Of a stretch of 64,000 bases of DNA, positions 39,951 through 49,449 are shown in pieces (positions within the stretch are counted from its first letter, which is position 1; each line of letters starts with the position of its first letter). The notes beneath the pieces are model-generated. The model saw nothing but the letters and a program-made list of their open reading frames with translations, ran no database searches and was not told where the DNA came from. The translations under genes and the position numbers were made by a program. Source of the stretch: Leishmania donovani (Eukaryota; Euglenozoa; Kinetoplastea; Trypanosomatida; Trypanosomatidae); contig NC_018263.1 in assembly GCF_000227135.1 (NCBI RefSeq), forward strand, positions 673,601 through 737,600. Direction: 5' to 3'.

Positions 39951-42188
39951 CTATTTCACGGGGGCATGCACCCCTGTCTCACGTCGGTGCAGCGTCGTTT
40001 GGCAGCCTTGCACCCACCCCACGACGGCAGAGCGTTTTTGCAACGATGCCCGGCGCTGGATCCTGGGAAGCACGCCAGTTGCTGTCGAGGCGCCACCGTT
40101 GGCGGGGTGCAACGAGGTGTCGGCCGTGTCACTATCACGCCTCCGCTGCAACGCGGGCAGTTCTTCGCAGTCACTAAGTGGTGGCGGCGCGCGTGCCGCA
40201 CACACTGAGGCCGCCGCAGCCCGTCTCTTGGCAGCGTGGGGCGTGTTGCGGCGTTGGCTGGCCTCCGGCGGCTGCACCGGCTCCAGGTACCGCGCAATAA
40301 AGGCACGAAGGTGCGGTGCGGTGGGGTGGAGCTCCTTGCAGGAGAGCACGTCGCGCAACGCGTAGCGTCCCTGATCGAGCTTGAGGCGGCAGAGAGCACG
40401 ATGATAGTAAAACTGCGGGTTCCGACCGTCCGTCTTGATGGCGTTGGTGAACTCCACCTCCGCCTGCTCCGGCTGGTTCTGGGCGAAGAGCTTGCGGCCC
40501 CACAGGTCGTGCAACGAGGCGATTCGCTGTCGCGCGTCACGCTGGTCTGACTCCAAGCCCAGGACCGCCTCGTAGTCCGCGAGCGCCTCCTCAAAGCACT
40601 CCATTTTGGTATAGCAGTCGCCACGCGCCAGCAGCACGAGCACGTTGTCCGGGCGCCACTTGAGCGACTCAGAGTAGTAGGTAACCGCGTCCTGAACCTC
40701 GGCCTCGCCGTTCAAGGAGGAGCCAATCGTGAAGAGCACCGTCGTCATCACTTCAATCGCTTCCTTGTGTTCACCGTTCGTCTCTCGCACGCAGCGGAAC
40801 AGGTCCTTGACGCTCTGCTTGTGCTTCCCCGCCGCGACGTTCAGCTGCGCTCGGCGGAACAGCAGGTCAAAGTCATTCGAGTAAATGCTGAGGCAGCGGG
40901 TGATGCTGGCCTCATCGTTGCTCGCGAGCGCTGCCGTGCGGTAGCGCGCATACAGCTCGGTGAAGAGGTATTTGGCGACCGCCAGCGACCCCAGTGCGTC
41001 CGCGCTGGACGGCAGCGACGGGGCCAGAGTCCTCCGTCGTGCACTACACAGCCCCTCATGGACGTTGCCGTGGACTTCGATCGGCGCCTTGCTCGAGTCC
41101 GTGTTACACGCCTCCTTCTCCTCCTGCGCCTCCAGCAGCACTCGCGCCTTGCGGAAGGCTTGGCGGTTGCAGTAGAGCTGAACCAGAAGCGCGGCCGTCT
41201 GAGGACGCCAGCGCGGAAAGATGGCGAAGTGATCCTCAAGCAGCGCCTCTGCTTCCTCGTCGCGTTGCAGCGCTATCAGGTACACGCCGCGATGTAGCGC
41301 AATCGTCGGGTCGACTAGGAACTGTGGCGACTTGCTCGAGGGTATGTCCTCGTCCTCACCCTCGCCTACCCGTGCGGCGGCGTCCAGCAGCTCCAGGGCC
41401 TCGTTGGTGCAACGGAGAGCTTGCTCGACGCTGCCGAGCTGATACAGAGACAGTCCCAGGGCATCGAGCACTCCCGCAAGGCGCGCGCGTATGTCCTTCA
41501 GGGTGGGCGCTGCACCTGGTGCTGGTAGGCTCAGCGTCGTCGCTGGAACCTCGCTCGCAGCCGAGTCGACTGATTTCGCTAGAGAAGGCTGTTGCTCGGA
41601 GAAGCGCGCGGCCATCTCCGTTGAATGTAGGCCGTCCGCAAAGCCTTGGATAGAGCAGTCTGACGGACTGCTACCTCCGGCAGACTGGAAGGATGCAGGC
41701 GCGGGGTCCTGCGCCGTCTTCAGGCGAGCCTCCCATGTCCCTCCTCTCATATCATCTGGAACGTCAGAGGAACGCGTTTTACCACCATTCCGCCACGTCC
41801 TCTCGGGTGAGTTCGGCGCGTCAACGCGACAGCTGTGAGTGGCAGAGACCTCATCGACAGTGTCGGTCGGGTTTTCGTTAGCGCGGCGGCAGTAGTCATC
41901 CATATCTTTCTTGTGCAGCGACAACAGTGCCCGCCGGTAGCAGCGAACGGCGGACCGCAGGTCGCACAGGAAGACGTAGCACTCAGCGAGCGCCACGATG
42001 GGCCGTACGTTTTCGGCGTCGAAGAAGGACGCTTCCTGGAAGAGCTGGATTGCCTCATAGACGAGCCCACCTTGTAGCAGGCGCATGCCTGCTTCGTGCT
42101 TCTCGCGCACCTTGAAGGCGGTGATGGACGAAGTGGGATCCCCCCACGCTCTACTCGTGAGCGTGGAAGAGAGAGGCAGCAGCGGCAT
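39951..42188 (-). CDS. TPR-repeat protein (TTC16-like arrangement)
   Basis: A 745-residue tetratricopeptide-repeat protein. The start is the ATG at 42188; the frame upstream begins only with a GTG codon. TPR units are visible near the N-terminus (AGMRLLQGGLVYEAIQLFQE and AECYVFLCDLRSAVRCYRRA). A low-complexity insertion of about 120 residues follows. A long second array comes next, including LGLSLYQLGSVEQALRCTNE, LFRRAQLNVAAGKHKQSVKD, LLARGDCYTKMECFEEALAD and YYHRALCRLKLDQGRYALRD. The final 80 residues are basic, low-complexity and without structure. TPR arrays bind partner proteins. The array layout recalls TTC16, a poorly known TPR protein of ciliated organisms, but this is a weak resemblance seen by eye. 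No DnaJ or catalytic domain is present. Confidence 0.86.
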   Translation of the reverse strand: MPLLPLSSTLTSRAWGDPTSSITAFKVREKHEAGMRLLQGGLVYEAIQLFQEASFFDAENVRPIVALAECYVFLCDLRSAVRCYRRALLSLHKKDMDDYCRRANENPTDTVDEVSATHSCRVDAPNSPERTWRNGGKTRSSDVPDDMRGGTWEARLKTAQDPAPASFQSAGGSSPSDCSIQGFADGLHSTEMAARFSEQQPSLAKSVDSAASEVPATTLSLPAPGAAPTLKDIRARLAGVLDALGLSLYQLGSVEQALRCTNEALELLDAAARVGEGEDEDIPSSKSPQFLVDPTIALHRGVYLIALQRDEEAEALLEDHFAIFPRWRPQTAALLVQLYCNRQAFRKARVLLEAQEEKEACNTDSSKAPIEVHGNVHEGLCSARRRTLAPSLPSSADALGSLAVAKYLFTELYARYRTAALASNDEASITRCLSIYSNDFDLLFRRAQLNVAAGKHKQSVKDLFRCVRETNGEHKEAIEVMTTVLFTIGSSLNGEAEVQDAVTYYSESLKWRPDNVLVLLARGDCYTKMECFEEALADYEAVLGLESDQRDARQRIASLHDLWGRKLFAQNQPEQAEVEFTNAIKTDGRNPQFYYHRALCRLKLDQGRYALRDVLSCKELHPTAPHLRAFIARYLEPVQPPEASQRRNTPHAAKRRAAAASVCAARAPPPLSDCEELPALQRRRDSDTADTSLHPANGGASTATGVLPRIQRRASLQKRSAVVGWVQGCQTTLHRRETGVHAPVK

Positions 42189-42419
42189 CGCCACGCCGGC
42201 AATGATGGCAATGGACGAAGGGGGGAGCGCAAACGAGCGAAGGTCCGCTCGTCGTCGTTCCCTCTGTGTCTCCGGAAATCCCGAAAGCGAGCCGCGGGTG
42301 AGGAAGGGGTGGGGAACGCACCCCGATGCAAAGTAAAAATGTATACGAACAAACACGATTCAAGAAGACCAAGTGCGTGCGAGTGGGCGTGGTCGGGCGT
42401 GAGCGTCTTTGCGTATGAT

Positions 42420-42450
<31 letters not shown>

Positions 42451-43316
42451 GTGCGTGCGTGTGCAGCTGTCGGCTTACGGGCTTCGGCACCCAACCGGTT
42501 GCAATCGACTTGAAGCGCAGACAGAAAGCACGCAGTAACGCAGGAATGTGGAGAGAGAGAGAAAAAGATAGTAGCCGCGTGGAGAGGAGGGATGCGTGGC
42601 GAGGACTAAGAATGAGGGACGAGGCGGGTTGATGGGGCTGAGACGACGGCTGTAACGCCTTGGATCGGGGAGTGGCTAATGAGCAGCCTCTCCGCGCGCG
42701 TTACACGACGATAGCCCTGACTGAAAGTGTCATTGTGTAGACGTGGTGCCTACACAACAATGATAGGTGCACGCGCACAAAGCCTGTGGTGTCGGAGGGA
42801 GGGAGAGGCAGCGTTGCAAAGGCGGCTTTAGCGAGATCAGCGGTACTTCAGTCCATGGAGCTCAGCGTTATTTGCTGCGCGACACGAATCGTGCCGCGCA
42901 TGTCGTTGTTACGCGCATCGCTGCTGTCGCTCTTCGTTTCGTTGTAGGCTACTCATAATGCCCGCGAGGAAAGAGGAGCGGGCACGAAACGGCAGGGATG
43001 CGGTGATGCTGCGATGAGGGAGGGCGATGGAGGAGGGTTGTGCGGAACGAGCGCGACGACAACACAAACTACTTGGAGCGCCGGAGCGCAGCAGCAGCGA
43101 CAGCACAACTTGCCCACGCGCATGTACACGCACCTCGGCGCGCAAAGCGTTGCTGGGTATCGGAGGAGTCAACGTGCAAAAGCGCCGGAAGCGATTGACA
43201 AGCATCCACGGCGCCGTGCGCACACGCGAGCCTCTCCGCGCATGCATGGCCGACACACACGCGCGGCAAAGCACAGCTGCCTCCTTGTGGAGTGACTCTC
43301 AAGCAAACCTCCTCTC
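42189..43316. other. Intergenic region between the exoribonuclease gene and the TPR gene
   Basis: About 1.1 kb. It contains a (GT)12 run at 42421-42445 in the TPR leader region, a near-perfect inverted repeat at 42731-42762 and unremarkable 3' flank of the exoribonuclease gene. Short ORFs of 60-180 codons here have no coding character. Confidence 0.6.
42421..42445. repeat. (GT)12 microsatellite
   Basis: Uninterrupted dinucleotide run extended by imperfect GT/GC units to about 42461. It reads (CA)n on the transcribed strand, upstream of the TPR gene. Confidence 0.93.
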
Positions 43317-45956
43317 TCACGCGCGCCGCTGTCGATGAGCGTGCCGCGACGGCTTGGTCGGCGTCACCTTTTCGGACGGTCGCAGTTCCTTCTTCGCTTC
43401 GCGGCTCTTCTTGGCGCGTCGAGATGACGAAGACAAGGGTGCGGGGTGAGCCTCACTTTTACTCTCGCGAGATCCAGTCTCGTGCTGCGAGCGCTTCTTT
43501 TCCTCCTCCTTGGAGCGATGCTTAGAAGATGAGGTGTGAGGCGAGGAGGAAGAGGCCCCACACGTGTCGACGTCCTTGCTGCGGCGCCGGCTCCCGCCAT
43601 TCTGCTCCCTCTCGCCGTTGCTGCGGTGGCGCTCGCGCCTGTCCCTGTCGTCGTCGTGCCGGCTGGAGCCTCTCTTGCGTTTAGCGTCGTTACTGTTGAC
43701 GACGTGGTCTGCGTCGCGGCCCCGCTTGCGGTGCCGCGGCGGTGACTGTTCTTTTTCCAGTCGCTTGGACGTCTTCGATGCGGCCGCCGCCGCCGCCCCG
43801 TTTTTGGTCGCCTTCTCCTCGCCCATGAGCACGGGACGGTAGTCGGCCTGTGTGCTGAGCTCGTAGCGGTACTGGTTCACCTGGTTCGACTTGATGCGTC
43901 CACCGTAGCGCGTGGACTTGGCCATGCCCGGGTCGGGGCACTGCAGCTCCTCGTGTCGAGGCCACTCCGCCTCATAGCGGCCCACTCGGCCGGCAACCGG
44001 CATCGTCGATGCCACCGAGGCGGGGATCGGCATCACCGGCGGCGCCAGGCTGGTCGCCAGCGGCAATGCGCTGTTGCTCGGCCCAGTGAGAGCGTCTAGC
44101 TGTTTCGCTAGTGAAGTGGACTCATGGCAGTAGAGGAATGTGCTGCCAAAGTCCTCCTCCAACTCAACCAGCTGTCGGCAGGCCTTGCTGAGGGCCTCGC
44201 AGTTGATGAAGGGAATACGCAGTACCCCTTGGTACGAGAAGTTGGCTTCGCTAAAGTCGACATCGACGATGGCGGGGTAGAACTTGCCCAAGACGGACTT
44301 GGGGTCGTTCACGGCCTCGTGCAGCTCCTCGGGCAGGGCGTGCACGCTCAGCCGCGGTAGCACCGCCAGCAGCTGCTCTACTGGATGAAGAGGAGCGCTC
44401 ATGCGCATTTCGACATTCACCGTCGCCGTGAACGCCGCCAAGTCCTGCAGCAGCGGGGCGTAGTGGTACGGAAAGTACCACTCCCACGACGGGCACCCCT
44501 TCGTGTAGTAGCGCATGACCCACTGCAACCCACGCAGGTACTCGGCACAGCAGAGCCGAATGTGGCTCTCGAAGGCGGCACGGTTGGCCGACGGGTCCCA
44601 GCCGAACTTATGCTGGTAATACGCGTCGCGGTACGCCTTGTCGAGGTAGGAGAACCCGAGCGGCTGCTTGTCCACGACGAGGCGGGTGCGCTCTTTCCGC
44701 GCAGATGACATGAGCGCCAGTAACGCGTCACTGACCTCTTGTGCGTTGCTGCGATCTGGCAGCAAGGTCCCCAGCACCTCCGATACTTGAGCCTCCGTCT
44801 TGGTGACGCGCTCCTCAACGTGCTGCTTTGCGCGCTCCTTAGCGCGGACGACGCCGTAGTACTCCTTCGTCAGCTTCATCATGCACTTGGAAGTGAAGTT
44901 CATGAGGAAGATGTGCAGGTGGGCGTAGTCCACCTCGCCGAGCTGGGTCAAGTAGCCGTGCAGCGCGAAGTCGCGCACGTAGTGGTCAAGGAGCATCTCG
45001 ATGCCACGCGTCTTGATGGACACGAGCGGCACGTGCGGCAAGAAATCGTTGCCGACGAAGAAGCAGAGGAAGATGAAGTCGTCCACGACGCGCTCGAACT
45101 GCATGCCCTCGATGTTCGAAAAGTCCTGCATAAGCTTCTCGCGGTACGTGCTTAGGTTAAAGTAGCAGAAGCGATTGTGATCTGGCTGGAAGGTCTCGGT
45201 GAGCTGGTTGCGCAAGATGCAGACATGTTTCTCGTGCGTCGACAGCCCGAGGCAGATGAGGTCGGCATCCATGCCGTGAATGACGTGGCTAGTGTTGTAG
45301 TCATAGCCGGGCTGCGAGCGCAGGCCGCGGATGTATTGCATGATCTTGTGCTCGCCCTCGCCCGGCACGTGCGCGTCCGAGAAGACGACCGTCAAGTGGC
45401 GCCATGCGGCGTCCTCGTTTAGCTTCTTCATAATGTACCACTCAAGCGCGAGGGCGACGCGCTCCATGAACGCCGTGGACGGGGTTATGACGTTGTGGTC
45501 CCAGCGCTCCCGGACGCGTGGCCGGGGAAGGTGATACTCGGAGACAATGCGGTCTGCACAGGCGTTCGAGATGGCGTCGCTCTCCAGGCGCTCGTCTGCG
45601 GCACGGAAGCGACGGCTGCGCTGCTGATTCATCTTGCTACGTGGGGCGACGCCATCAACGCACAGCACGAGGCACTTCTTCGGACGCACCACCCTGACGA
45701 GGAGGTCAAGCTGGTCGAACATGCGCTCAAACATCTCCTCCTCGTTCTCTGGCTCCGGCAGCGGCGCCGTATCGTGGCAGCAGGGGTGAATCAACCCGTT
45801 CATGTCCACATAGAAGTTGTCGTACGAGTACGCACTGGCATGGCTGTGCGGAAGCGTCTGACCCTTGAAGGCAGCATCTACCACATCCTGTGGGATGTTG
45901 TCGATGCAGTCGCCGTACCATCGCTGCAACCACAAAAAGAACCCAGCAATGCCCAT
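43317..45956 (-). CDS. XRND: 5'-3' exoribonuclease, Rat1/XRN2 class (probably XRND type)
   Basis: An 879-residue XRN-family exonuclease that degrades RNA with 5'-monophosphate. Family residues are intact: MGIAGFF at the N-terminus, Asp51 in YVDMNGLIH, Asp101 in CVDGVAPRSKMNQQRSRRFR, VPGEGEHKI at 197-205, Asp230 and Asp232 in GMDADLICLGLSTHE, and Asp304 in VGNDFLPH. The segment FSDAHVPGEGEHKI has the SDAxVPGEGEHK form of nuclear Rat1/XRN2 rather than cytosolic XRN1. The last 140 residues or so are highly basic (HRKRGRDAD, AKRKRG) and should carry nuclear signals. Trypanosomatids have four XRN proteins; a short, nuclear, Rat1-like member corresponds to XRND. The paralogue assignment is an inference. 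The start is the ATG at 45956; an upstream in-frame codon is GTG. A (CA)n repeat lies between the pyrimidine tract and the presumed acceptor. Confidence 0.92.
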   Translation of the reverse strand: MGIAGFFLWLQRWYGDCIDNIPQDVVDAAFKGQTLPHSHASAYSYDNFYVDMNGLIHPCCHDTAPLPEPENEEEMFERMFDQLDLLVRVVRPKKCLVLCVDGVAPRSKMNQQRSRRFRAADERLESDAISNACADRIVSEYHLPRPRVRERWDHNVITPSTAFMERVALALEWYIMKKLNEDAAWRHLTVVFSDAHVPGEGEHKIMQYIRGLRSQPGYDYNTSHVIHGMDADLICLGLSTHEKHVCILRNQLTETFQPDHNRFCYFNLSTYREKLMQDFSNIEGMQFERVVDDFIFLCFFVGNDFLPHVPLVSIKTRGIEMLLDHYVRDFALHGYLTQLGEVDYAHLHIFLMNFTSKCMMKLTKEYYGVVRAKERAKQHVEERVTKTEAQVSEVLGTLLPDRSNAQEVSDALLALMSSARKERTRLVVDKQPLGFSYLDKAYRDAYYQHKFGWDPSANRAAFESHIRLCCAEYLRGLQWVMRYYTKGCPSWEWYFPYHYAPLLQDLAAFTATVNVEMRMSAPLHPVEQLLAVLPRLSVHALPEELHEAVNDPKSVLGKFYPAIVDVDFSEANFSYQGVLRIPFINCEALSKACRQLVELEEDFGSTFLYCHESTSLAKQLDALTGPSNSALPLATSLAPPVMPIPASVASTMPVAGRVGRYEAEWPRHEELQCPDPGMAKSTRYGGRIKSNQVNQYRYELSTQADYRPVLMGEEKATKNGAAAAAASKTSKRLEKEQSPPRHRKRGRDADHVVNSNDAKRKRGSSRHDDDRDRRERHRSNGEREQNGGSRRRSKDVDTCGASSSSPHTSSSKHRSKEEEKKRSQHETGSRESKSEAHPAPLSSSSRRAKKSREAKKELRPSEKVTPTKPSRHAHRQRRA

Positions 45957-45979
45957 GTTTGCTGAGCGCACGTCGCAGT

Positions 45980-45994
45980 CTATCGATTTGTATT

Positions 45995-46028
<34 letters not shown>

Positions 46029-46079
46029 ATTGTGTGCGAGGCAGTGGGAGTGGGAGTAGCAGAAAGAGGAAAAGAGGGG
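45980..46079 (-). promoter_or_regulatory. Predicted trans-splice signal for the exoribonuclease gene
   Basis: On the transcribed strand 46079-46036 is C/T-rich, followed by a (CA)14 run (46025-45998), with the first AG at 45981-45980, about 24 bases before the ATG. The dinucleotide repeat separates tract and acceptor and contains no AG itself. Confidence 0.45.
45998..46025. repeat. (GT)14 microsatellite
   Basis: Uninterrupted GT run on the plus strand, (CA)n on the transcribed strand, located 42 bases upstream of the exoribonuclease ATG between the pyrimidine tract and the predicted acceptor. Confidence 0.94.
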
Positions 46080-47169
46080 TTACCTACGGCGCACGTCGCG
46101 TGGGCCCTTTGAGAATGTATGCGCGAGTGCGTGTAACTCGGAGTGTGTGGTATGCTGTGCTGTGCTGTGAATCTTCGTGTGCAAGACAGGGGAGACCGGG
46201 GTGAGAGCTGCGCGGCCCTCAGAATTCTGTATTGTAGTCGCGCCAGGCGAAGAGAGGAACCACAGGTGCGCGCCTGCGCGTAGTGGACCTCCCTTCAACG
46301 GCAATGCTGTGCTTTGCGCGCGAGTGAGCAGAGAAATGGAGAAGGGGGAGAAGAGCGATGCACACGACACAAGACGAGCCGCCTCACATGGAGCGAGAGA
46401 CGCGGGTAGGCAAGGAGGGCGAGGGAAGCAAAGGAAAACACAACAGAGATGTGACAGGAGCGGCGGATTCACGAACGAGAGGGGGCAAGCACGTGCGTGC
46501 AAGGTGGATCGAGCCCCATGAGCGCTCTCCACAACGCTAGACAGGATTGCAGCGGAGTCGAAGAGAGCTCGCCAAGGGCCGACGCACTCTCGAAAAGGCA
46601 TGCTTCGACGCCATATTTATTTCTTGTTGAGGTTGTGCCTTTTTGGAGTATGTTCGCGTGCCCACAGCGCACCATCAGCCCACCCCTCCGAGAGCCGGCA
46701 GCCCCGAGTGGGTCCTGCCGCAGCGGTCTAACTTCACGTGTAGTGGCCGAAAACGAAAAAGAGAGAAAACGCAAGCAGAAGAGAGGAGCAAAGAGGCGGA
46801 GAGAAGAAGGAACTTAAAGGGTGCTGAGAGGGGGGTGCGCAAGACCCAAGGCGGAGAAGACACTGGCGGTAGGGGAGGGACAATGTGCAGGCAGAGATAA
46901 GCAGCGGACTACATCGCAGACGGACAAAAGACAGAGGCGGAGGAAAAAGAGATTCGCCGACGAGGTGAGCGAAGTGCGCAAAAAGGGGGTTAGGGTGGTA
47001 AGTAGGCACTGCGGAGAGTGAACGTTCCCCGGCGGAGAAGTTGGACAGCATCATGCAGCCGTGCAAAGCGCATCCCTACGTCTGCCTTCCACCCACCTCT
47101 GTCACGAATACCATGAGTGGCACACGTCTCTTTCTTCTGCTACTCGATTATGCGTGGCACAACGCTTCG

Positions 47170-48330
47170 TCAAATATGCTCACTCGGCTGCTGCACCTCG
47201 CGAGATGTCCACAGTAGCTGCGAAATCCGTATCAGTTTTAGCCCTGTTGCCCGCGGGTCCAGCGCGTCGGCGTCGTTGTACGCCTTCAAGATCGCCTGAA
47301 CCCTTTCGTGGAGAAATAGGCGTCGTTCCTCCACCGCTTGTAGGGCAGCCTCGTGTTGGCGAGTCATCGCATCCAGCTCTGCGCGGCAAGTGCGGGCTAT
47401 CTCTTGCTTTTCTTGTTGATGCGCCGCCTTGATTTTGGCCAGCTGCTCTTCCTGTTTCACTCGCATGGCTTGCAGCCGCTGCTCCTGAAGATGGGTGATG
47501 TTCCTCTGCTGCGCCTGTTGCTCTTGCTTCTCAAATCGGCTTAGCTGTGCCTGCACCCGCTCCGCTTCACGATAGCGATGCTGCCTCAGGTACATCTGGA
47601 GTTCACTTTGCAGGTGCTGCACCTTTGAGGACCAGGAATGCGCCACGGAACCACCCGCTCGCGCGCTGCGCAGCTCTTCGTGCGCGCGCGCATCCTCCCG
47701 CACGCGCTCTGCGTAGTGATGCTGCTCCGCAGCCGCTAACATCGCTGAGGCATTCTCCTCGTACACCAGCATCTTCGTCTTCCAGCTTTTGCGGAAGTTC
47801 CGCTGCAGCAGTCGCTGCTGCTCTGTCAGCGCCTGCCGCGCGCGCTCTGCCATGGTGTTCGCCTCTCTGGAGATTCGCTTGGCGAGCAGGCGAACGATCT
47901 TTTCCATGCGCTGCATGCACTGCTGAGCCCGGTGGTAGAGCCCCGCTTTCGCGCTGTCTGCGCGGGCCGAGTCCAGCGCATTGAGATAGGCCTCCACCTC
48001 ATGCATGTCAGCATGCCAGCGCCGCTGCGCCTCAGCAACGTTTTCCGGCACGATCGCAGTCGCGCTGGCGGCGCAGGCGGGGTTTACGAGGAACGCTTTG
48101 AGAGGTGGCGAGGAGGCGCCCGCGGACGAGGACGGAGCGTTGGAAGCCTGAACCACGCAAAGAGGAAGGTGCTCATCCGCATGCGTGCGGACGGTTATTG
48201 CGCTGGCTCTGTGCTCGGGTGGAGCGCTCCCAGACACTGGCGAGGAACCAAGGCTACGCGGTTTGCCCGCCATGGGAAGCGAAGTGCGGCGGGGGAGCGA
48301 CACGTGGAAAGATGGAAACGCTGCACACAT
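47170..48330 (-). CDS. Coiled-coil protein, unknown function
   Basis: A 386-residue protein from the first ATG at 48330, or 367 residues from a second in-frame ATG at 48273 (MAGKPRSLGSS). The second is plausible because the 19 intervening codons are pyrimidine-rich and leader-like. After a Ser/Ala/Pro-rich N-terminus of about 100 residues, the rest is almost entirely helical and charged. EAQRRWHADMHEVEAYLNAL opens it, and a Gln/Glu/Arg-rich coiled coil runs from about residue 225 to 345 (HRYREAERVQAQLSRFEKQE, QEQRLQAMRVKQEEQLAKIK). The short C-terminal part (ATGLKLIRISQLLWTSREVQ) may be a conserved motif. Such proteins are common in the trypanosomatid cytoskeleton, flagellum and basal body, but nothing here fixes a location. 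There is no membrane span or signal peptide. The predicted splice acceptor is about 30 bases upstream of the first ATG. Confidence 0.8.
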   Translation of the reverse strand: MCAAFPSFHVSLPRRTSLPMAGKPRSLGSSPVSGSAPPEHRASAITVRTHADEHLPLCVVQASNAPSSSAGASSPPLKAFLVNPACAASATAIVPENVAEAQRRWHADMHEVEAYLNALDSARADSAKAGLYHRAQQCMQRMEKIVRLLAKRISREANTMAERARQALTEQQRLLQRNFRKSWKTKMLVYEENASAMLAAAEQHHYAERVREDARAHEELRSARAGGSVAHSWSSKVQHLQSELQMYLRQHRYREAERVQAQLSRFEKQEQQAQQRNITHLQEQRLQAMRVKQEEQLAKIKAAHQQEKQEIARTCRAELDAMTRQHEAALQAVEERRLFLHERVQAILKAYNDADALDPRATGLKLIRISQLLWTSREVQQPSEHI

Positions 48331-49449
48331 GAGCGATGCAGAAAGGTGTTTGTCTATGCCTCCGTAGGCGGTCGGGGACGGCGGAAAACGCGCGCAATGA
48401 AGGAAGGAGTTCGAGGAGTGTGCTCACCATGCGTGTGTTCTTGTATCTGACAGTGCGCTTCTGCCACTCGTCGAAGCGGGGTCGTCCTTGATGTGTGCGT
48501 AGGACGAGGTCCTCAGCACTCGTGAGACGCTTGCTCACGAGTAAGTGGGCGGATGGGTGTTTGGGCAGCGTGTGGGTGCAAGGCGCACAGAAGGGAGGGA
48601 GACAGAGAGCGGTGTAAGAGAGAACAAAAAGAGAGCGAAAGCGGTGACCCAGAGCAGCCTTCGCGCATGCCTCCATGTATCTGCGTACGCCAAGGAGACA
48701 AGTACTCGAGTATGCGAAACGAGCATAACTTGGCCTTGAAAAGTCTCCGTGCACCGGCCACCAGCGCGGCATCCTCTGCAACGCGTCCAAGGACACCGCA
48801 GAATGAAAGCGCGACCCTTGTGCACAGATGAAGCCGCTGGTATCGTTGTAAAGTCTCACACGTGCCTCCCCTTAGCTCAGCTACCAGCTTCATAGAAGCC
48901 CGTTCTTGAGCCTTCACAAGCAGGCAGTGCGTGTTGAGGCATTCATCGTGCGGTGCCGCACTGTGCGCACTCACCTCTCCATTTGCAGCATGCATGCCTC
49001 GACACTCCCAGACACGCCTCCCCTAGCTCCTCCGCACGGGCACCGCTACACCGTCCTCGAAGCCATCCACACACACACAAACACGCACACCTGCCGCTTC
49101 CGCCTCCAGTACACTCGGTGATGATGCACGTAGGGGATGGGTGCACAAATCTACGTGGACGGGCATTGGAACACCGCAAGAGGCCATGAGAGGCAAACGA
49201 GCGCAAGAGGCCTCCAGTGGGATTACGATGAGCATCTGTTTCTCTTTTGTTGATGTTTGGTATGTACATGAGCCCCCAGCCAGCTGCGTGGCTTTGCTGG
49301 TGGGCAAGGAAGAGAGGTGACGCAACTTTGGGCCCCTTTCCCCGCCCTCCTTCCCTGAATATGTCACACATGGAGTCTCGTACGCAGCATCACCGGGCAC
49401 GCAAGCCCACACCAACAGGCACGCGCGTGCACGTCTGCGCGAGACCACC
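48331..49449. other. Intergenic region between the MORN gene and the coiled-coil gene
   Basis: About 1.1 kb. A pyrimidine tract on the transcribed strand at 48420-48396 with an AG at 48361-48360 is the likely splice signal. A second tract at about 48640-48580 is followed by AG near 48541 and then by a short coding-like stretch to 48434. The rest is the MORN gene 3' flank. No complete gene is supported. Confidence 0.55.

Larger units (their letters stand above)
45957..47169. other. Intergenic region between the coiled-coil gene and the exoribonuclease gene
   Basis: About 1.2 kb without a gene. It contains the exoribonuclease leader with its microsatellite, GA-rich plus-strand stretches at 46330-46450 and 46750-46980 (pyrimidine-rich on the transcribed strand) and the 3' flank of the coiled-coil gene. 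A 173-codon minus-strand frame at 46080-46601 is biased and was rejected. Confidence 0.6.

Noticed and set aside
46080..46601. 173-codon minus-strand frame between the exoribonuclease and coiled-coil genes
   Set aside because: Cys/Ser/Leu-rich translation without domain or motif; it overlaps the exoribonuclease pyrimidine tract.
48513..48995. 160-codon minus-strand frame in the spacer upstream of the coiled-coil gene
   Set aside because: Part looks protein-like, but it runs into a pyrimidine tract and ends in low-complexity sequence; without conservation data it is not called a gene.
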